A stretch of DNA of 64,000 nt from Undaria pinnatifida (Eukaryota > Sar > Phaeophyceae > Laminariales > Alariaceae). The notes beneath the pieces are model-generated. The model was not told the DNA's origin. It worked only from the letters and a program-made list of their open reading frames with translations, and did no database searches. The stretch covers positions 10,420,311 through 10,484,310 of the forward strand of contig JABAKD010000010.1 in the NCBI GenBank assembly GCA_012845835.1, written 5' to 3'. Shown piece after piece: positions 23,847-35,215 of the stretch. Position numbers and translations under genes: made by a program. Numbering within the stretch: position 1 is the stretch's first letter; each line of letters starts with the position of its first letter.

Positions 23847-24481
23847 TAGCGGCTACGGTTTAAGAGAGGGTCGTGCGAGCCTGATATTTCTCTCTTAAAT
23901 CGGGACTTCTCTTATATCGTATTGGCTACGATATAAGAGAGTATTCTCTTAAACCGTATCTCAATATAAGATAATGTTCTCCTATATCGTAGCCAAAACG
24001 AGCGGCCTTGGAAGATGGACGCTCTCGTCCCAACCAACTGCCAGGTAGTTTGTAGAGAGCGTATTATTCATGTCACACAACGCAACACGCGTGCGCATCC
24101 TGAGCTGGCTCAACTTACTGCTGTTCGTCTGTTGTTTGCCGAGCAACATGGACCCACCTCAAGCACGCTGCAGCTGATACCCGTGCTGGGAAACAAGTTA
24201 CATTTCGTGTGACGACACGTGGATAAAATCTCAAGCATTTGCTCACGCGTTCTTTTTCTGTGTTCTATTCTCGCACCTCTTCTAGAAGGACAATAAGAGA
24301 CCATGGGGCCACCCTTCACCCAGCGACTCACCCATCCGCACACAGAAAAAGTCCGATTCAAGAGAAAATATCCGAAAAAAGACGATTCTCTCTTAAATCG
24401 ATTTTGGTCGTGTCACGCCAGTTTGACTCTCTTAAATCGGTACTTTCTCTTACACATTTTCTCTGAAACCGTAGCCGCTAC
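23847..24481. mobile_element. MITE-like element with terminal inverted repeats
   Basis: The left end AGTAGCGGCTACGGTTTAAG and the right end, ACCGTAGCCGCTACT after CTCTGAA, are inverted complements over about 22 bp. Inside, near both ends, the motifs CTCTTAAATCGG, CTCTTATATCG and TACGATATAAGAGAG recur and form further inverted pairs, for example 23913-23941. At 635 bp and without a transposase this is a non-autonomous DNA element. A plus frame (24015-24212) inside is open but unrecognised. The target duplication could not be fixed. Confidence 0.6.
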
Positions 24482-26109
24482 TGCAATTGTCATTTTCTGT
24501 TCTTCGGGCACACCTCTTCGTGCTCGCACCTTTGTCCGAAACGTCGGATGGGGTGGGCACAGTTCGACCGTTGGGGTCACGTTGCCGGAGGTTTGGGCGC
24601 GATCCGTGCAGTGTGTCGCGCGTGGCAAGCCTTTCAAACTTTTTTGGCCTTGGGCACACTTAAGGCAATCCCCGGGTTTCCGCAACATCCCCGGGGATTG
24701 GGTTTCTGCATCCTCTATCCCAGTGTAAGCACCTAAGACTTGGATGCAAACCGGGTTTTTCTGCTCATAGAGGGTACACGTACATTTCCCTATTTTTGCA
24801 CAGAGCACGACGCTACGATCCTGCCGCCCAGCAGCAGTCCAGCCCCCTAGCAGCAGCAGCCTGCAACTCTATGCGCGTGTAGCTGCTGTTGTAGTAGCTG
24901 ATTACCATGGTACTTAGATCGAAGCCTGCGATGCTCTACCCGCCTATACGCCACTACCTCGCGCTGCTGCTGCTTCTGCTGCTTCTGTCAAGTGTCAAGT
25001 GACATGCCGGCGTAAAGTGTAAGGATCGTTTGAATATCATATTAATACTAAAACGGTCCTTATGTTTATGTTCATGTTGGTGTGCTTCGTATATGATATC
25101 GTACCATACCAAGAGAGCACAACGCTACAACTCTGCCGCACAGCAGCAGCGGTAGGCAACACCATTTACGTGATCGCAGATGACAGACAGCAGACAACAT
25201 GCGGAGAGCACAACGCTGCAACCTTGCCGCACAGCAGGAGCCGTAGGCAACGCAATTTTCGCGCGCGTGATGTGTCCTCGCTATGATGCGGCGAGTTGCT
25301 TGTGTCGGAGCCTGTCATAATTCGTCACCGCACCATACCACACGTTTCTGCTGTGCTGCCGCTCTGGGTGCGCGTGTCCATCGACGAGGAAACATAGGGA
25401 CCTTTGTAATAATAATAATTTAGATACCAACCCATCCTTGTACATTTACGTCCACAGAGGCAGTACTTTAAAGAGTACTTAACCTGTTTTTGCTTGCGAA
25501 GATCGCAGATGACAGACAGCAGACAACATACGGAAAACAAAACGCTACAGGTAGGACCATGTGCGCGTGCCGTATCCTCTATTTACGGCGGCGAGTTGCT
25601 TTTTCTGTCATAGCTTATCACGTATTGTCCTCTTGCTCCCTCGTTCTCAATACGTGCTCTTTACATATGTTCTACAGTAAGCCGCATCCCACGCCACACG
25701 TGCCCCTTCTCGCTTCCTGGCGGTCCCTAAGCTGCAGTTCGAAGGGTGACGAGGCTCTTCTCGAAATCATACATATCATACGGTGTAAAAGTTTTATGTG
25801 ATGTCAAGTGGTGTTGTGTGTATTTTCTTAACAATAGATCGGTCGTGGGCACGTCTATATCGAGTACCCAAAAGTGCTAAAGGTACTGCTATTGAGTACG
25901 CCCAAGAAGGAGTACTGCGAGTAAAATGCGAATTCATTATTTTTCCAGGTCTTTTTTTTGTATGTACAAACAAACGCAATGGTCATTGCGTCCGGAAGTG
26001 ACAATAATATGTCCTCGCGCCACTCCCCTTGCAAATTCCCGGAGGGGAACCTTGTAATAGTGTACCCTCGGATGTATCTATGTATAAACCGGACATGGCA
26101 CCCGATACG
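24482..26109. other. Intergenic region, no gene seen
   Basis: Contains CAG-rich stretches (24825-24880, 24960-24990). A short repeat GATCGCAGATGACAGACAGC occurs at about 25173 and 25501, and one copy of the CCGGAGGGGAACCTTGTA motif at about 26037-26054. Open frames are short and without similarity. Confidence 0.4.
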
Positions 26110-26612
26110 CCCCGCACCGCGAAGCACAGCAGCACAGCTGACATTTTTATTTTACCAACAGGCACACATATTGAGGCGTGAAAGGACACACGATACGTAC
26201 GCGTGTAACTCTCCATGCAGGACAACTTGCACGCACCAAGCAAACAGTAACGAACAGCAACAAAACACAACCCCGCATACAAAAAAGATTATTTCTGTGG
26301 AAACCTCATTTTCTCGATTGACTGCATGATTGTCGATTGTCGATTGACTGATGCCTGGAACACAGCACAGCAGTTGTTGCGAAAAGGGAAGTCGAGCTTG
26401 CACCCATGCAGATGCCTAGCAGGATCTTAGGCGCCATGTACTACGCCTCAACATCCCCGTTTGTATTACCTGCTCTAGTGGCCCATGCCCCGAGTCCTCG
26501 CCCCAGTTGTCGCGAGTTGCAGGCTATACGCCTTGTCCAAAAAAACGAAAAAAAAGGAGCCTCGCCGAGGTCTCCCATGTTTGCCGACACACATATATAT
26601 ATATATATATAG
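26110..26612 (+). repeat. 450-bp dispersed repeat, copy 2
   Basis: Diverged copy of 21580-22045 ending in an (AT)n run at about 26592-26611. It lies directly downstream of the minus-strand orphan exon 26631-26803, that is, in the following intron. Confidence 0.8.
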
Positions 26613-26630
26613 CATGACATCACTACATAC

Positions 26631-26803
26631 GTCATCGCCACGAAACATGGACGGCGTGTTTGTGCCGGGCGGGCGAAGCATGTCGTAGATCTCGACCATG
26701 TCGTACATCTCGACCTTGCCGTCGCCCGCACGGGTCCCCACGAGGTCGGCGACGGCAGGGCGGCCGACCCTCCCGGGGGACCGGAGGTCGGAGAGCACGC
26801 CCC
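26631..26803 (-). CDS. Orphan exon of an unrecognised gene
   Basis: A minus-strand stretch bounded by TTTCTTAG and the donor GTATGT encodes 57 residues with a strong G/C third-position bias, unlike its AT-rich surroundings. It reads GVLSDLRSPGRVGRPAVADL, then MYDMVEIYDMLRPPG and ends FRGDD. It begins two bases into a codon and ends in phase 0, so neighbouring exons are expected on both sides. None could be assigned between 22 and 34 kb. The family is unknown. Confidence 0.45.
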
Positions 26804-28712
26804 CTAAGAAATCGCGACAAAATACAGTTCCTGCGACGTGGGGTGTGGGTCAAAACGCTGAGCGCAAGGCTAAGAAAAGCGATCCATATGGTCAGTGCAG
26901 GACAGTGTGTCCAACCCGTTTTCGGCTAATAACTTTCGAAATACGACGAATTGCAAGCCAAGCTGACCGCAGTCGTGTCACCACAGATGCGCGAACAAAT
27001 ATAAAAAACAAAACAAAACAAAATAAACCACCTACCATACATATGATAGAAAAGTGTAGTGAAAACTACAATAGTAATAATTTTACAAAATAGATATGAT
27101 GTTAGATCAATTAATAGCTCAAAATTCCCCACCTAAAGTAAAAATACCAACACTAACCATTATAGGGGACAAAAAATATGACCCCTCCCAATAAAAAACT
27201 CACGCACATAGTATATTACAACTACCAACAACGCAGCTTGCATGGATGAGTATTGACCCGAAATTTGTCGAACTCACGGCTGACGTCCTTAATTTTTTTT
27301 ATAAAATAGTGTTATAGCAGTTTTTTTTCTACCACTCTAGAATCAAGTAAGTTCCAGGTTGTCAGGGTCATAATCATAGCCAAATCAGCTATTTTTCTAT
27401 TTTTAACAAAACCACGAATAATTCGCGAAATAGTGTTTTAATTTAACAAATGAAAGACACCTCACCAGCGTATACTTGTAGAGGAAAGGGATCGTTTGGA
27501 CACCTCTATTTCAATATCTGTTGGACGGATAACATGAAAGATTGAACGGAAATGACGTTCCGGTTTCAGTTTTTGGCCTGTTTCTTCTTCACTTCTTGTT
27601 TTCGAATAAAATCGGAAAATCACCTCACCTGCAGAACTCCGACAACTATCTAAATCCGTTGTCTAAGTTGTCCAGTGATAATTGTACCCTTCATACCATT
27701 GAAATATAATTATTTACGATTATTGGGAGAAAGAAAAGCAGGGACTGCTCGCTTTTTTTTCCAGAAACACCTGCACGGAACACCAACCGTTTTAGACGTA
27801 CTTTTGAAAATGTATTCGGTTACAAGGGCTCGGCTCCGCGGGCGGCTGACGCCGCCCGCTACGCTCGCGCAAGAACACAACTAAGCGTGAAGGCGGCAGA
27901 AAGAAGTGGCCAATGATTTAGTGTATTTATCTATTTGATAATGCCAAGAAGTGCTATATACGCAGAGCTGATTGCCCTGTGCTTCGTTCTGTGAGCTTGT
28001 TGGCGATGTCACGTTCAAATCGCCAGTATGGGCGTAATCTTGGAGCAAAACCCCGGGGAAGGAAGAAGGCCGTCCCCGGGGTGGGAGAAGAGCCTGTTGG
28101 TGCGATCCGAACACCACCTCGTTTCGGGTCCCGGTAGGCAAGCCCCAGAAACTTCACGCGACCATCCGTCCTTAAACGATTGGAGCGGTGTGGAATTAAA
28201 GTCGCGGGAGTGATTTTCCCGGCGGATGGGGGGGCTTCCCTCACAAGCGTTTACCCCGACAAATCAACTATGAAGAGTTGTTCGCGCTGCTCAACAGATT
28301 GCCGTTGAGCGCAACCGAGACAGCTTTGACGCGCGCAGCTGGTGGTGGGCGTAGACAACCATGCCGCGGGGGATTCTAGCTAAAGGTAGATCAGGGTTTT
28401 GGGCTGTCCCTGCGATGGGTACCGACGGCAGAGAAACTAGCAGCGAGTCGGGGTGGGGGTGAAGCAGGAACCTCCGCTGGTGGCAGTCCAGCTGCGTCAT
28501 CTAGTATGGGATACGCGCCGTCGCACACAGAGGCTGCCCACAGCAACAGAACGCATCGCATTGATTCGGGACGTGGTCGTCTTCTGCGTGACACTATACG
28601 CAGGGAAGTGCGGTGTCAAGGTCTCGGTAGCGGTTGAAACTGTTGCAGATGACGGGAGGCGAGGTTTTTTTTTCAAGTCCCTCTTCGGAAGATGTTGCGA
28701 AGTTTCTCCCAA
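26804..28712. other. AT-rich non-coding region
   Basis: From 26950 to 27700 the sequence is AT-rich without open frames of interest and holds one copy of the CAGCTGATGT-ended short repeat (27226-27295). From 28029 to 28100 there is a fragment matching the 1.1-kb repeat (29421-29490). Between 28250 and 28700 a plus frame is fairly open but unrecognised. Confidence 0.4.
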
Positions 28713-29807
28713 GCAGTCGTGGTAAAGAAGAGCCTAGACTGCCGAAAATTCTGCACGGTCGCAGCCGTGGTAGTCGCAGCCGTGGTAGAGTACCGACAGC
28801 AGGCGGAATCCATGCACGGATCACTGACATAGAGGTCAGGATTCTTGTTCCCGAGCGTTATAGAATGCGGGAACATGATATATGTGGCGTTAACGCCGGC
28901 GCAGATGACCACCAACCTCCAGACCCATTTGCGGGCGGCAGGCACGCAGGACATGAAGCGGTACACCGTGCGCTTTCCCGGTTGGGAGGGGCGGCGAGCC
29001 ATAAGATGGACCGTACGGCATTTTTACGAAGTACGTAGGGTGACAGCCCGCAACCGTCGCACACACAGACACATCGGTTAACAGCCTCCGCCACCGTGGC
29101 GGGGGCGAAGCGTTCTCGCTAAACGGCGTTCATAGAGCCGGACGGCCTGGAGCTGTCCGCAAAGTTTGCATGTTCGTACACAGCGTGTGCACGGGACTAT
29201 CGAAGCCGAATCTACTAGGGGCCAAGGTACTATACAAGTTTGGGTATCATAAGGACGACAAGAAACCCGAAGGAAGGATGCTAACAAGAGACGAATAAAC
29301 TGCGTCTGAGAAAAGGGCAAAGGGGCAACAAGTATGGGTGTGATCTCATGCCGCAGCAGAGAGCCCTCATTGATACCAAACTATACACGAGTTGAAGCGT
29401 CGGCGAAATGTTAGAGAAGTAATCTTGGAGCAAAACCCCGGGGACGGAATAAGGGCGTCCCCGGGGTGGGAGAAAAGCCTGATAGCTGTACAGAAAAATC
29501 AAGACGATCCCACTTGCATCGCCGGCTCCCGTGCAGCAGCTAGAGAGAGTAGGAAGCGGTTAGGGAAACAGACCATCCCGCCCACCCATCATTGTGCGCG
29601 AGACACGCCGACAACGACGTCATTTTGATGTTGTAGTATTTATTTTACCCGGGTAACTACTCTCTGCGACGAGGTGCCGCGTTGATTACCATCGAATCAA
29701 CGCGGGGGTAGTAGCCCTGGGTGAGAGTCTCCGGCTGATTGCAGCAGAGAGGCCTCATTGATCCCACGCTATATACGAGTAAAAGCGTCGGCGAAATGTT
29801 ACAGCAG
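28713..29807 (+). repeat. 1.1-kb dispersed repeat, copy 1
   Basis: Nearly collinear with 56532-57618. Shared blocks include AGAGCCTAGACTGCCG, GGATCACTGACATAGAGGTC, ACGCCGGCGCAGATGACCAC and CCCGAAGGAAGGATGCTAAC. Within each copy a stretch of about 65 bp (GCAGCAGAGAGGCCTCATTG ... GCGTCGGCGAAATGTT) occurs twice, about 387 bp apart, as a direct repeat. Frames in both copies are partly open, and one ends in a GIF-x-GY-like stretch in copy 2, weakly recalling Copia pol. The type of element is not settled. Confidence 0.8.
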
Positions 29808-31490
29808 TATTGTTTTTTTGGGGGGGAAGGAGGATTTGAGCAAGGACTGAGAGAGGACAATCAGATGAAGAAAGCGAAAAAAAAGACGAGTACACACGTA
29901 CATACATACATACATACCGGTCGGTACCGGGTATCGCATTGTACCTGGTACTGCTGTGTGTTCGAAAAAAAGCACCGCGCAGCACGGCACAGCACCGCAG
30001 GGCAAAGCACGGCACCGTACAGCACCACACGGCGCTGCGCTGCTGAGCTATGGCTTGGCTGAGCTGAGCTGTGAGAGCTTTTTTTTGTGATTCAACATGC
30101 AGTACCTGGTACGTACAGCAGTAGTTCCGACTTCGAACAACAACACCGCACAGCATCGCACTGCAGTACCGCACTGCACGGCATGGCACACCCGGGCACA
30201 CCAGGGAACAGCACTGCACGGCGCTGCGCTGCTGAGCTAACGCTACGTACGCTGCCGAGCTCGCGCTGCTGTGCGCTGCTGGACGGAGCTGAGCTGATGA
30301 TGTTTTAGAGCCAACGGCGATGGCCAACGCCTTCTTGAGAAATTCTCAAGCACATCCTGGATTAGATGCGGCGTAATTTCGTGTTCTCCACACACTTCAT
30401 TAGACGAAATTAACGAGATCGTCGTGAACTCAGAACGTGGCGAGCTCGTTAGGGGCTCGGACCCCCCCTTGGTCTACAGCGTTCACTCTACGGCCGGTGA
30501 TTTGTGGCGGGTGCCGATCAGGCTTCTGTTAAAAACACATTTGGCGGTTGGCGTGTAGAAAAACTCAGACAAAAACTCTCTATCGTCTCCCATCGCGCGA
30601 AAAACAGGATTTTGAAAGGATGTGACGGAAGACCACGGGATAACACAAGCAACCTCTCACGCCCTAGGGCTTGGATCGAGATGAGCTCGTCAGCGCTGTC
30701 ACCTACACTCATGCGACTTCGTCCGGAGCGCAGAGCAATGACCATGGGTTGTCTCTAACTCGTGATCGAAGGTCATTCGTGTTTGTTGAACAATGTTGAT
30801 CAACGCTTGATGAAAAATAGACAATTTGACCTGTTGGACCGCATGACAAAAAAAAAGCCGGGAAACAAATATTTTCATCGTTTCCCCCATAGCGACGTCA
30901 CCCGGAATACTTCAGCGAATAACCCCCAAAAAAGTTTGAAAAGTTTTTGGCCAAACTATCGGCTTTCCATTGTAATCGGTCTGAGAAGCGCTGTTTCAGG
31001 CATCCGAGCCCGCTCAGCCGTCCGGAGAGGAGAATGTCTTAAATTTAGTGTAGAAAGCGAAAAAAAATGGAGGCCTCTCAGACCATTGTTTATGGTACCC
31101 CGATCCAGGTCACAGATGTTCCTGTCATTCGTTTTGCCGCCTAAAGATCAGGATGCCGACGTAAGATTTCCCAACAGTGTGTATGGTAATGAGTCTACTA
31201 GCGTGTAGACGCAGAAGCTAACAGCAATGTTCTATAGTCTATAGTCGTTGGCATTTTTTAGAGAGGTGGTTGTATGATTTCGAAAAGCCGAAACACACAC
31301 AAACGCGCCGCAGCGCCACAACACGCTACAGACCATGGCGATCGAGGCGCGCGAGGGTCAAGGGGCAGCTGCTCGGCAAATGGCCCTGGGGGCTGCCGCA
31401 TCTTCGCGAATTGCTGCTGTTATGTGCGTGTGTGCGCGCGGGGGCAAATTTGCAGCCTAAACTCGAGACACCATCTGGAGAAGAAATACC
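29808..31490. other. Repeat-rich non-coding region
   Basis: From 29960 to 30300 short GCACGGCACAGCACCG and GCTGAGCTGAGCT units alternate, with two TACCTGGTA motifs (29942, 30103). A 148-codon plus frame at 30762-31208 has no recognisable feature. Confidence 0.45.
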
Positions 31491-33095
31491 TTGTCCGGAC
31501 GAAACACCCCTTTTCGGTGGATTTTCCGATCTTGGAAATTGTCAGAACCAACATTCGTCTCCACATGCAATGTATACAGATCTTATTGTAGGCGAATCTT
31601 GTATAATTCAAGATCCATGGCCTAAAACGGGGTACCATTAGACCTACTGTTATGGCGAATATTTTCATCGATTATTTCTCTCTTTAACCGGGATCTCCGA
31701 CGCCAAAAATAAAAACCATCCTTTATGGGACCAGAAATCATCGTTATTTCTGGGTTCAGAAATAATCGAGGCCAGCAATCAGCGGATCTGGTGATTTCTG
31801 AGCCCAGAAATAACAGCTCTTCCAACCTCTCAGAACTGGGATTATTTGACTTTTGGATACTAACTCGTATCAAGTATCACATGTCACCACTGCTTATACT
31901 GTACCTGGTATGATACTTGTCTGCTGTACACGTCACGCATCACCCACAACAAAGAATCACAAACACACCTACGACAGCATACTGCGCTTGTTGTGTGCGA
32001 GACAGAGCTTCATCCTCACACAAACGCGACAGCAGCAGCACCACCACCATCAAAACCACCACAGTCACACCACACCAGCACCACAGCAGCAGCGCAGCAG
32101 AAGAGACAGCAGCAGAGGCGGTGGTGACCTAACGTCGCCGGCGACAGTGTACGTGCCAGATTTAAAAAATAAAGGCAAACGGCAAAACAAGACCTACCAA
32201 TTCAAAATAAAACCACTTTCCAAAAACCAGAAGCCATAATGGACGCCCCTTATTTCTGATGCAGTTATTTCTGGAGCCTCAAACTACAAAAATAATCGCC
32301 AGAAATAATCGCTCAAGATTTTTCCATAATAGTAGGTCTTAGTGGCCTGAGATCGGGACGAAACACCCCGTTTCGGTGGATTTTCCGATCTTGAAAATAG
32401 TCAAAAATAAAATACTCAAATGCCTGGCTTGGCGGCGGCCAATCCAGGGGCTACCTCATGTCTGTCCACGTCATTGGCAAGAGCCCCAACTCGCTTGCGT
32501 TCGGCGTGCCCTTGCTAGCCTGCACGCGTCGAGCTGCAGCCAAGACTGATCTTGGGGAGCTCGTCTACTTTTTTACCTACAATCCCCTGGGACCCCGATT
32601 CCCCGACAGACATGCTTCATTCTCTATATCAAACACAATAAACATCGCTTTTGTTGCATTATGTTTTCTTGCGTGCAGACAAAACTACCCTTTTCGGAAA
32701 TAGTCAGAACCAACATTATTCGTCTCTACATGCAGTGTACACAGATCTGACCGTAGGCGAATCTTGTATAGATCAAGATCTATGGCCTACATCGGAGTAC
32801 CATAAACAGCAGCGGCCTTGCTACAGGTTATAGGTTCGTATATTGATTGATCGTCGTTTGTTCACAAAATAAATGCGAGCCGTCGACCAGCGAGCAAAGA
32901 CAAAATACGTGGAAGTGTGGTGACCTAAGACCAAACGTTATCGTATCACTTTGTTGCTCGTTCATAATCTTATCAGCAACATAGTGCCAAAGAAAATGGG
33001 TGTACCCCTCGTATGGAGACTAAAGTTGGCCCACTATGTTCCCAAGATCGGAAAATCCAACAAAATGAGGTGTCTCGCCACTATCTGACCCCTGA
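31490..33095. repeat. Cluster of nested direct and inverted repeats
   Basis: The block GACGAAACACCCC ... TTTCGGTGGATTTTCCGATC occurs at 31497 and 32356 in direct orientation, and a diverged inverted copy lies at about 33040-33090. A second block (CAACATTCGTCTCTACATGC to AGATCTATGGCCTA) occurs at 31550 and 32712. Between them CCAGAAATAA/TTATTTCTGG units recur at 31730-31815 and 32247-32307. Probably one composite or nested non-autonomous element. Confidence 0.55.
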
Positions 33096-33791
33096 GATAG
33101 TGCCAGCCACAATACGCCATTTTCTTGTTGCCTCTTTTTATTGTTCCGCAAATATATACGATAACATATGCCTGGCACTACATACGCGAACGATACGTAT
33201 AATATGTACGTATGACGTACACCGGGTACCGTATACGATAACGATACGTACCATATTTTGAATACATACGAGTACTATGTTGTTTTGGCCATAGGCGCTG
33301 CTGTTGCACTGCCTTGATCTTTAGTTGGCGAAATAAATGTCGGGAAGAAAAAAGAGCAACAAAGTGGTACGATAACGTTTGGCCTAAAGCTGTATTTTTC
33401 CCCATCCGCCGGAGGATAAAAAAAAACAAAAAAAAAACAAGTTGAACATTCCAGCGGCTCCCTGCAATGCTGCCGTGTCACAGCAGTCTAACGCATCTAA
33501 AACACAGGAACGCTTGCCACGAACTCATCGAGCCCAGCACGTGGAGGAAGAGCAACGCCCTTAGGTGGCATTGCTTTCTGCTACAGATGTGGGCTCTTTC
33601 TTCCTGTGACTGATGCCTGCCTGGTGCCTTCCCCCTCGAGGGTCGAGAGGTACACATGTTTCGTTTTGTTCTGTTTTCAATATTGTTTTCAGTTGCTTGA
33701 TTTTGGCGGCGGACATCTACGAGTACCTCTGTTCTCGGTGCTCAATTGAAGGGTAAAATGACGATCTTTGTATTGCAGTACACCGCCTCAC

Positions 33792-33859
33792 CTAGCGGAG
33801 ATCACACGCACCACAGCGAGTGTGGACAAGAGGCCCACAAGAGCACTGTAAGTCTTCAT
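33792..33859 (-). CDS. Probable first exon of a small secreted protein
   Basis: The ATG at 33859 (context CCACTATGA) opens a frame MKTYSALVGLLSTLAVVRVI, then SAR, a textbook signal peptide, ending at a good donor AG|GTGAGG. A TATA box lies about 165 bp upstream. A following exon is not certain. An AG-bounded frame at 33497-33577 reads KAMPPKGVALPPRAGLDEF and on to VASVPVF-stop; it would join in frame if the upstream donor GTG|GTGCGT (33811) were used, giving a 42-residue product. The mature protein and its role are unknown. Confidence 0.4.
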
Positions 33860-34021
33860 AGTGGACGTTGATGAAGATGATATTGATTGAAGATGTAGTC
33901 GGAGAGGAAAACGACCCGGAGGTGTTCCAAGAGTTTTTGTAGGATGTTCTCCAAGGGTATACGTTTGAACGTTTTTTTTTTTCTCGCGATACGCGGGCGA
34001 GTCTGAAGCGGGAGGCCGCCG

Positions 34022-34028
34022 TTTTATA
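34022..34028 (-). promoter_or_regulatory. TATA box of the putative secreted-protein gene
   Basis: TATAAAA on the minus strand, placing a start of transcription near 33995. A CACGTG (G-box/E-box) at 34055-34060 lies just upstream. Confidence 0.45.
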
Positions 34029-34901
34029 TTCCTACGCAGACGTGCTGCGTGTAGCACGTGCCAACCAGTAGCGCACAGGTTTGGCTAGGGTGAACCCACG
34101 GCTGATGGGCAGGAGGTCTGAGCAGGAATAATTTTCATATACGAATATGGTTCCAGTCAAGCTTTGACACGTCGAGGCCGCGTCGTCGCTGTCTCTTCAT
34201 GCGCGCAAAGCAAACGATACCTACCGGAGGCAATGCCGAAGGTAGACGAAGTCTGTTTAGTATGACATGAGGAGCGTACACAGGCAGCTACTCCAGGCTG
34301 CGATATAAGCCGGGCTGCGATATAAGCCGGTGTAAGCCTCGCACATACATGCGTGTTCGTACGTTCGTTGTATGGGCCCATGTCTCGTTTCAGTGGTGGT
34401 GTGGCCCGCGAAAAGCCGCATGCACACGTACGGATTGCAACTAAAGATTATTACTGTCGGGTTACTAGTTAGTCTATACTGCACCTGCTACATACCAGGC
34501 TGTATGGTAGGACAATCTGTACTCTCCGTCCGGAATTCTGCATGCTGCTGTATTTATTCGTGAACCTTCCGCATGCTGTATGTCTCGAGTCCCGAGGTGC
34601 CACATCGTTCGCGTATTATATCCTGCCAAACGGTAAATAAATAAAGATATCGCCATAATAATATAATAATAATAGCACTAGACCTATACAGCATGCTGCA
34701 GCATTGCATTCGTTGCATAGACGACTACCACGGCCGTGCGTGGCATTCTGGTGGACAGGGAAGCTAGTCAACACCCATTCCACACTCGTAGTCGACACAA
34801 AAAGGGATATGGTGGTACAGGAAGGCTGTAATAATCCCTTGCGGCGTCGCACCCAAAACTCTGTTTTTTTTCCGTTTACGTACGGTAGGGGTTTCCATAA
34901 A

Positions 34902-34928
34902 AATTCCACGGGCTTCGCCCGCGGAATT
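34902..34928. other. Short hairpin
   Basis: AATTCC-a-CGGGC, a three-base loop and GCCCG-c-GGAATT form a near-perfect stem in AT-rich DNA. Confidence 0.5.
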
Positions 34929-35149
34929 AAATTATTATAATAAGCTGGCCCGGTACATCCAAAATTTGCCGATACGCGCTCCTTTGCTGTGTTGGCTCTT
35001 GATGGACAACCATGATCAAACCGCTCAGTCAGGAGGTTACGCGGTTGCCGGTCCGATCGATACATAGCTAATGCGTAGGCTCGTATAAATGATATTCAAC
35101 TCCTACATTTCATTGTAGTCACAACAAAAATAATATTATTAGTCTAATG

Positions 35150-35215
35150 GGTGTATCACGCAGCTTGCATGATGAGTATCGACCTTAAATTTATCGAACT
35201 CGCAGCTGATGTGTT
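35150..35215 (+). repeat. Short dispersed repeat ending CAGCTGATGT (best copy)
   Basis: GTATCACGCAGCTTGCATGA ... ATCGAACTCGCAGCTGATGT. Related copies: 2176-2206 plus, 3787-3815 minus, 21350-21432 plus, 27226-27295 plus, 36080-36160 minus, 36862-36940 minus, 44393-44472 minus. Most end at the same point and are followed by T- or A-rich sequence. It looks like the 3' part of a SINE or the end of another retroelement. Confidence 0.6.

Noticed and set aside
24413-24808. 131-codon minus frame near the MITE
   Set aside because: Overlaps the MITE end and shows no motif; the opposite strand is equally open.
30762-31208. 148-codon plus frame
   Set aside because: Mixed composition, no domain, no splice context, in a repeat-rich region.
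32420-32575. Plus-strand exon reading GGGQSRGYLMSVHVIGK
   Set aside because: Moderately coding-like and followed by GTC at its end, but lacks a good donor and any homologue, and lies within the nested repeat cluster.
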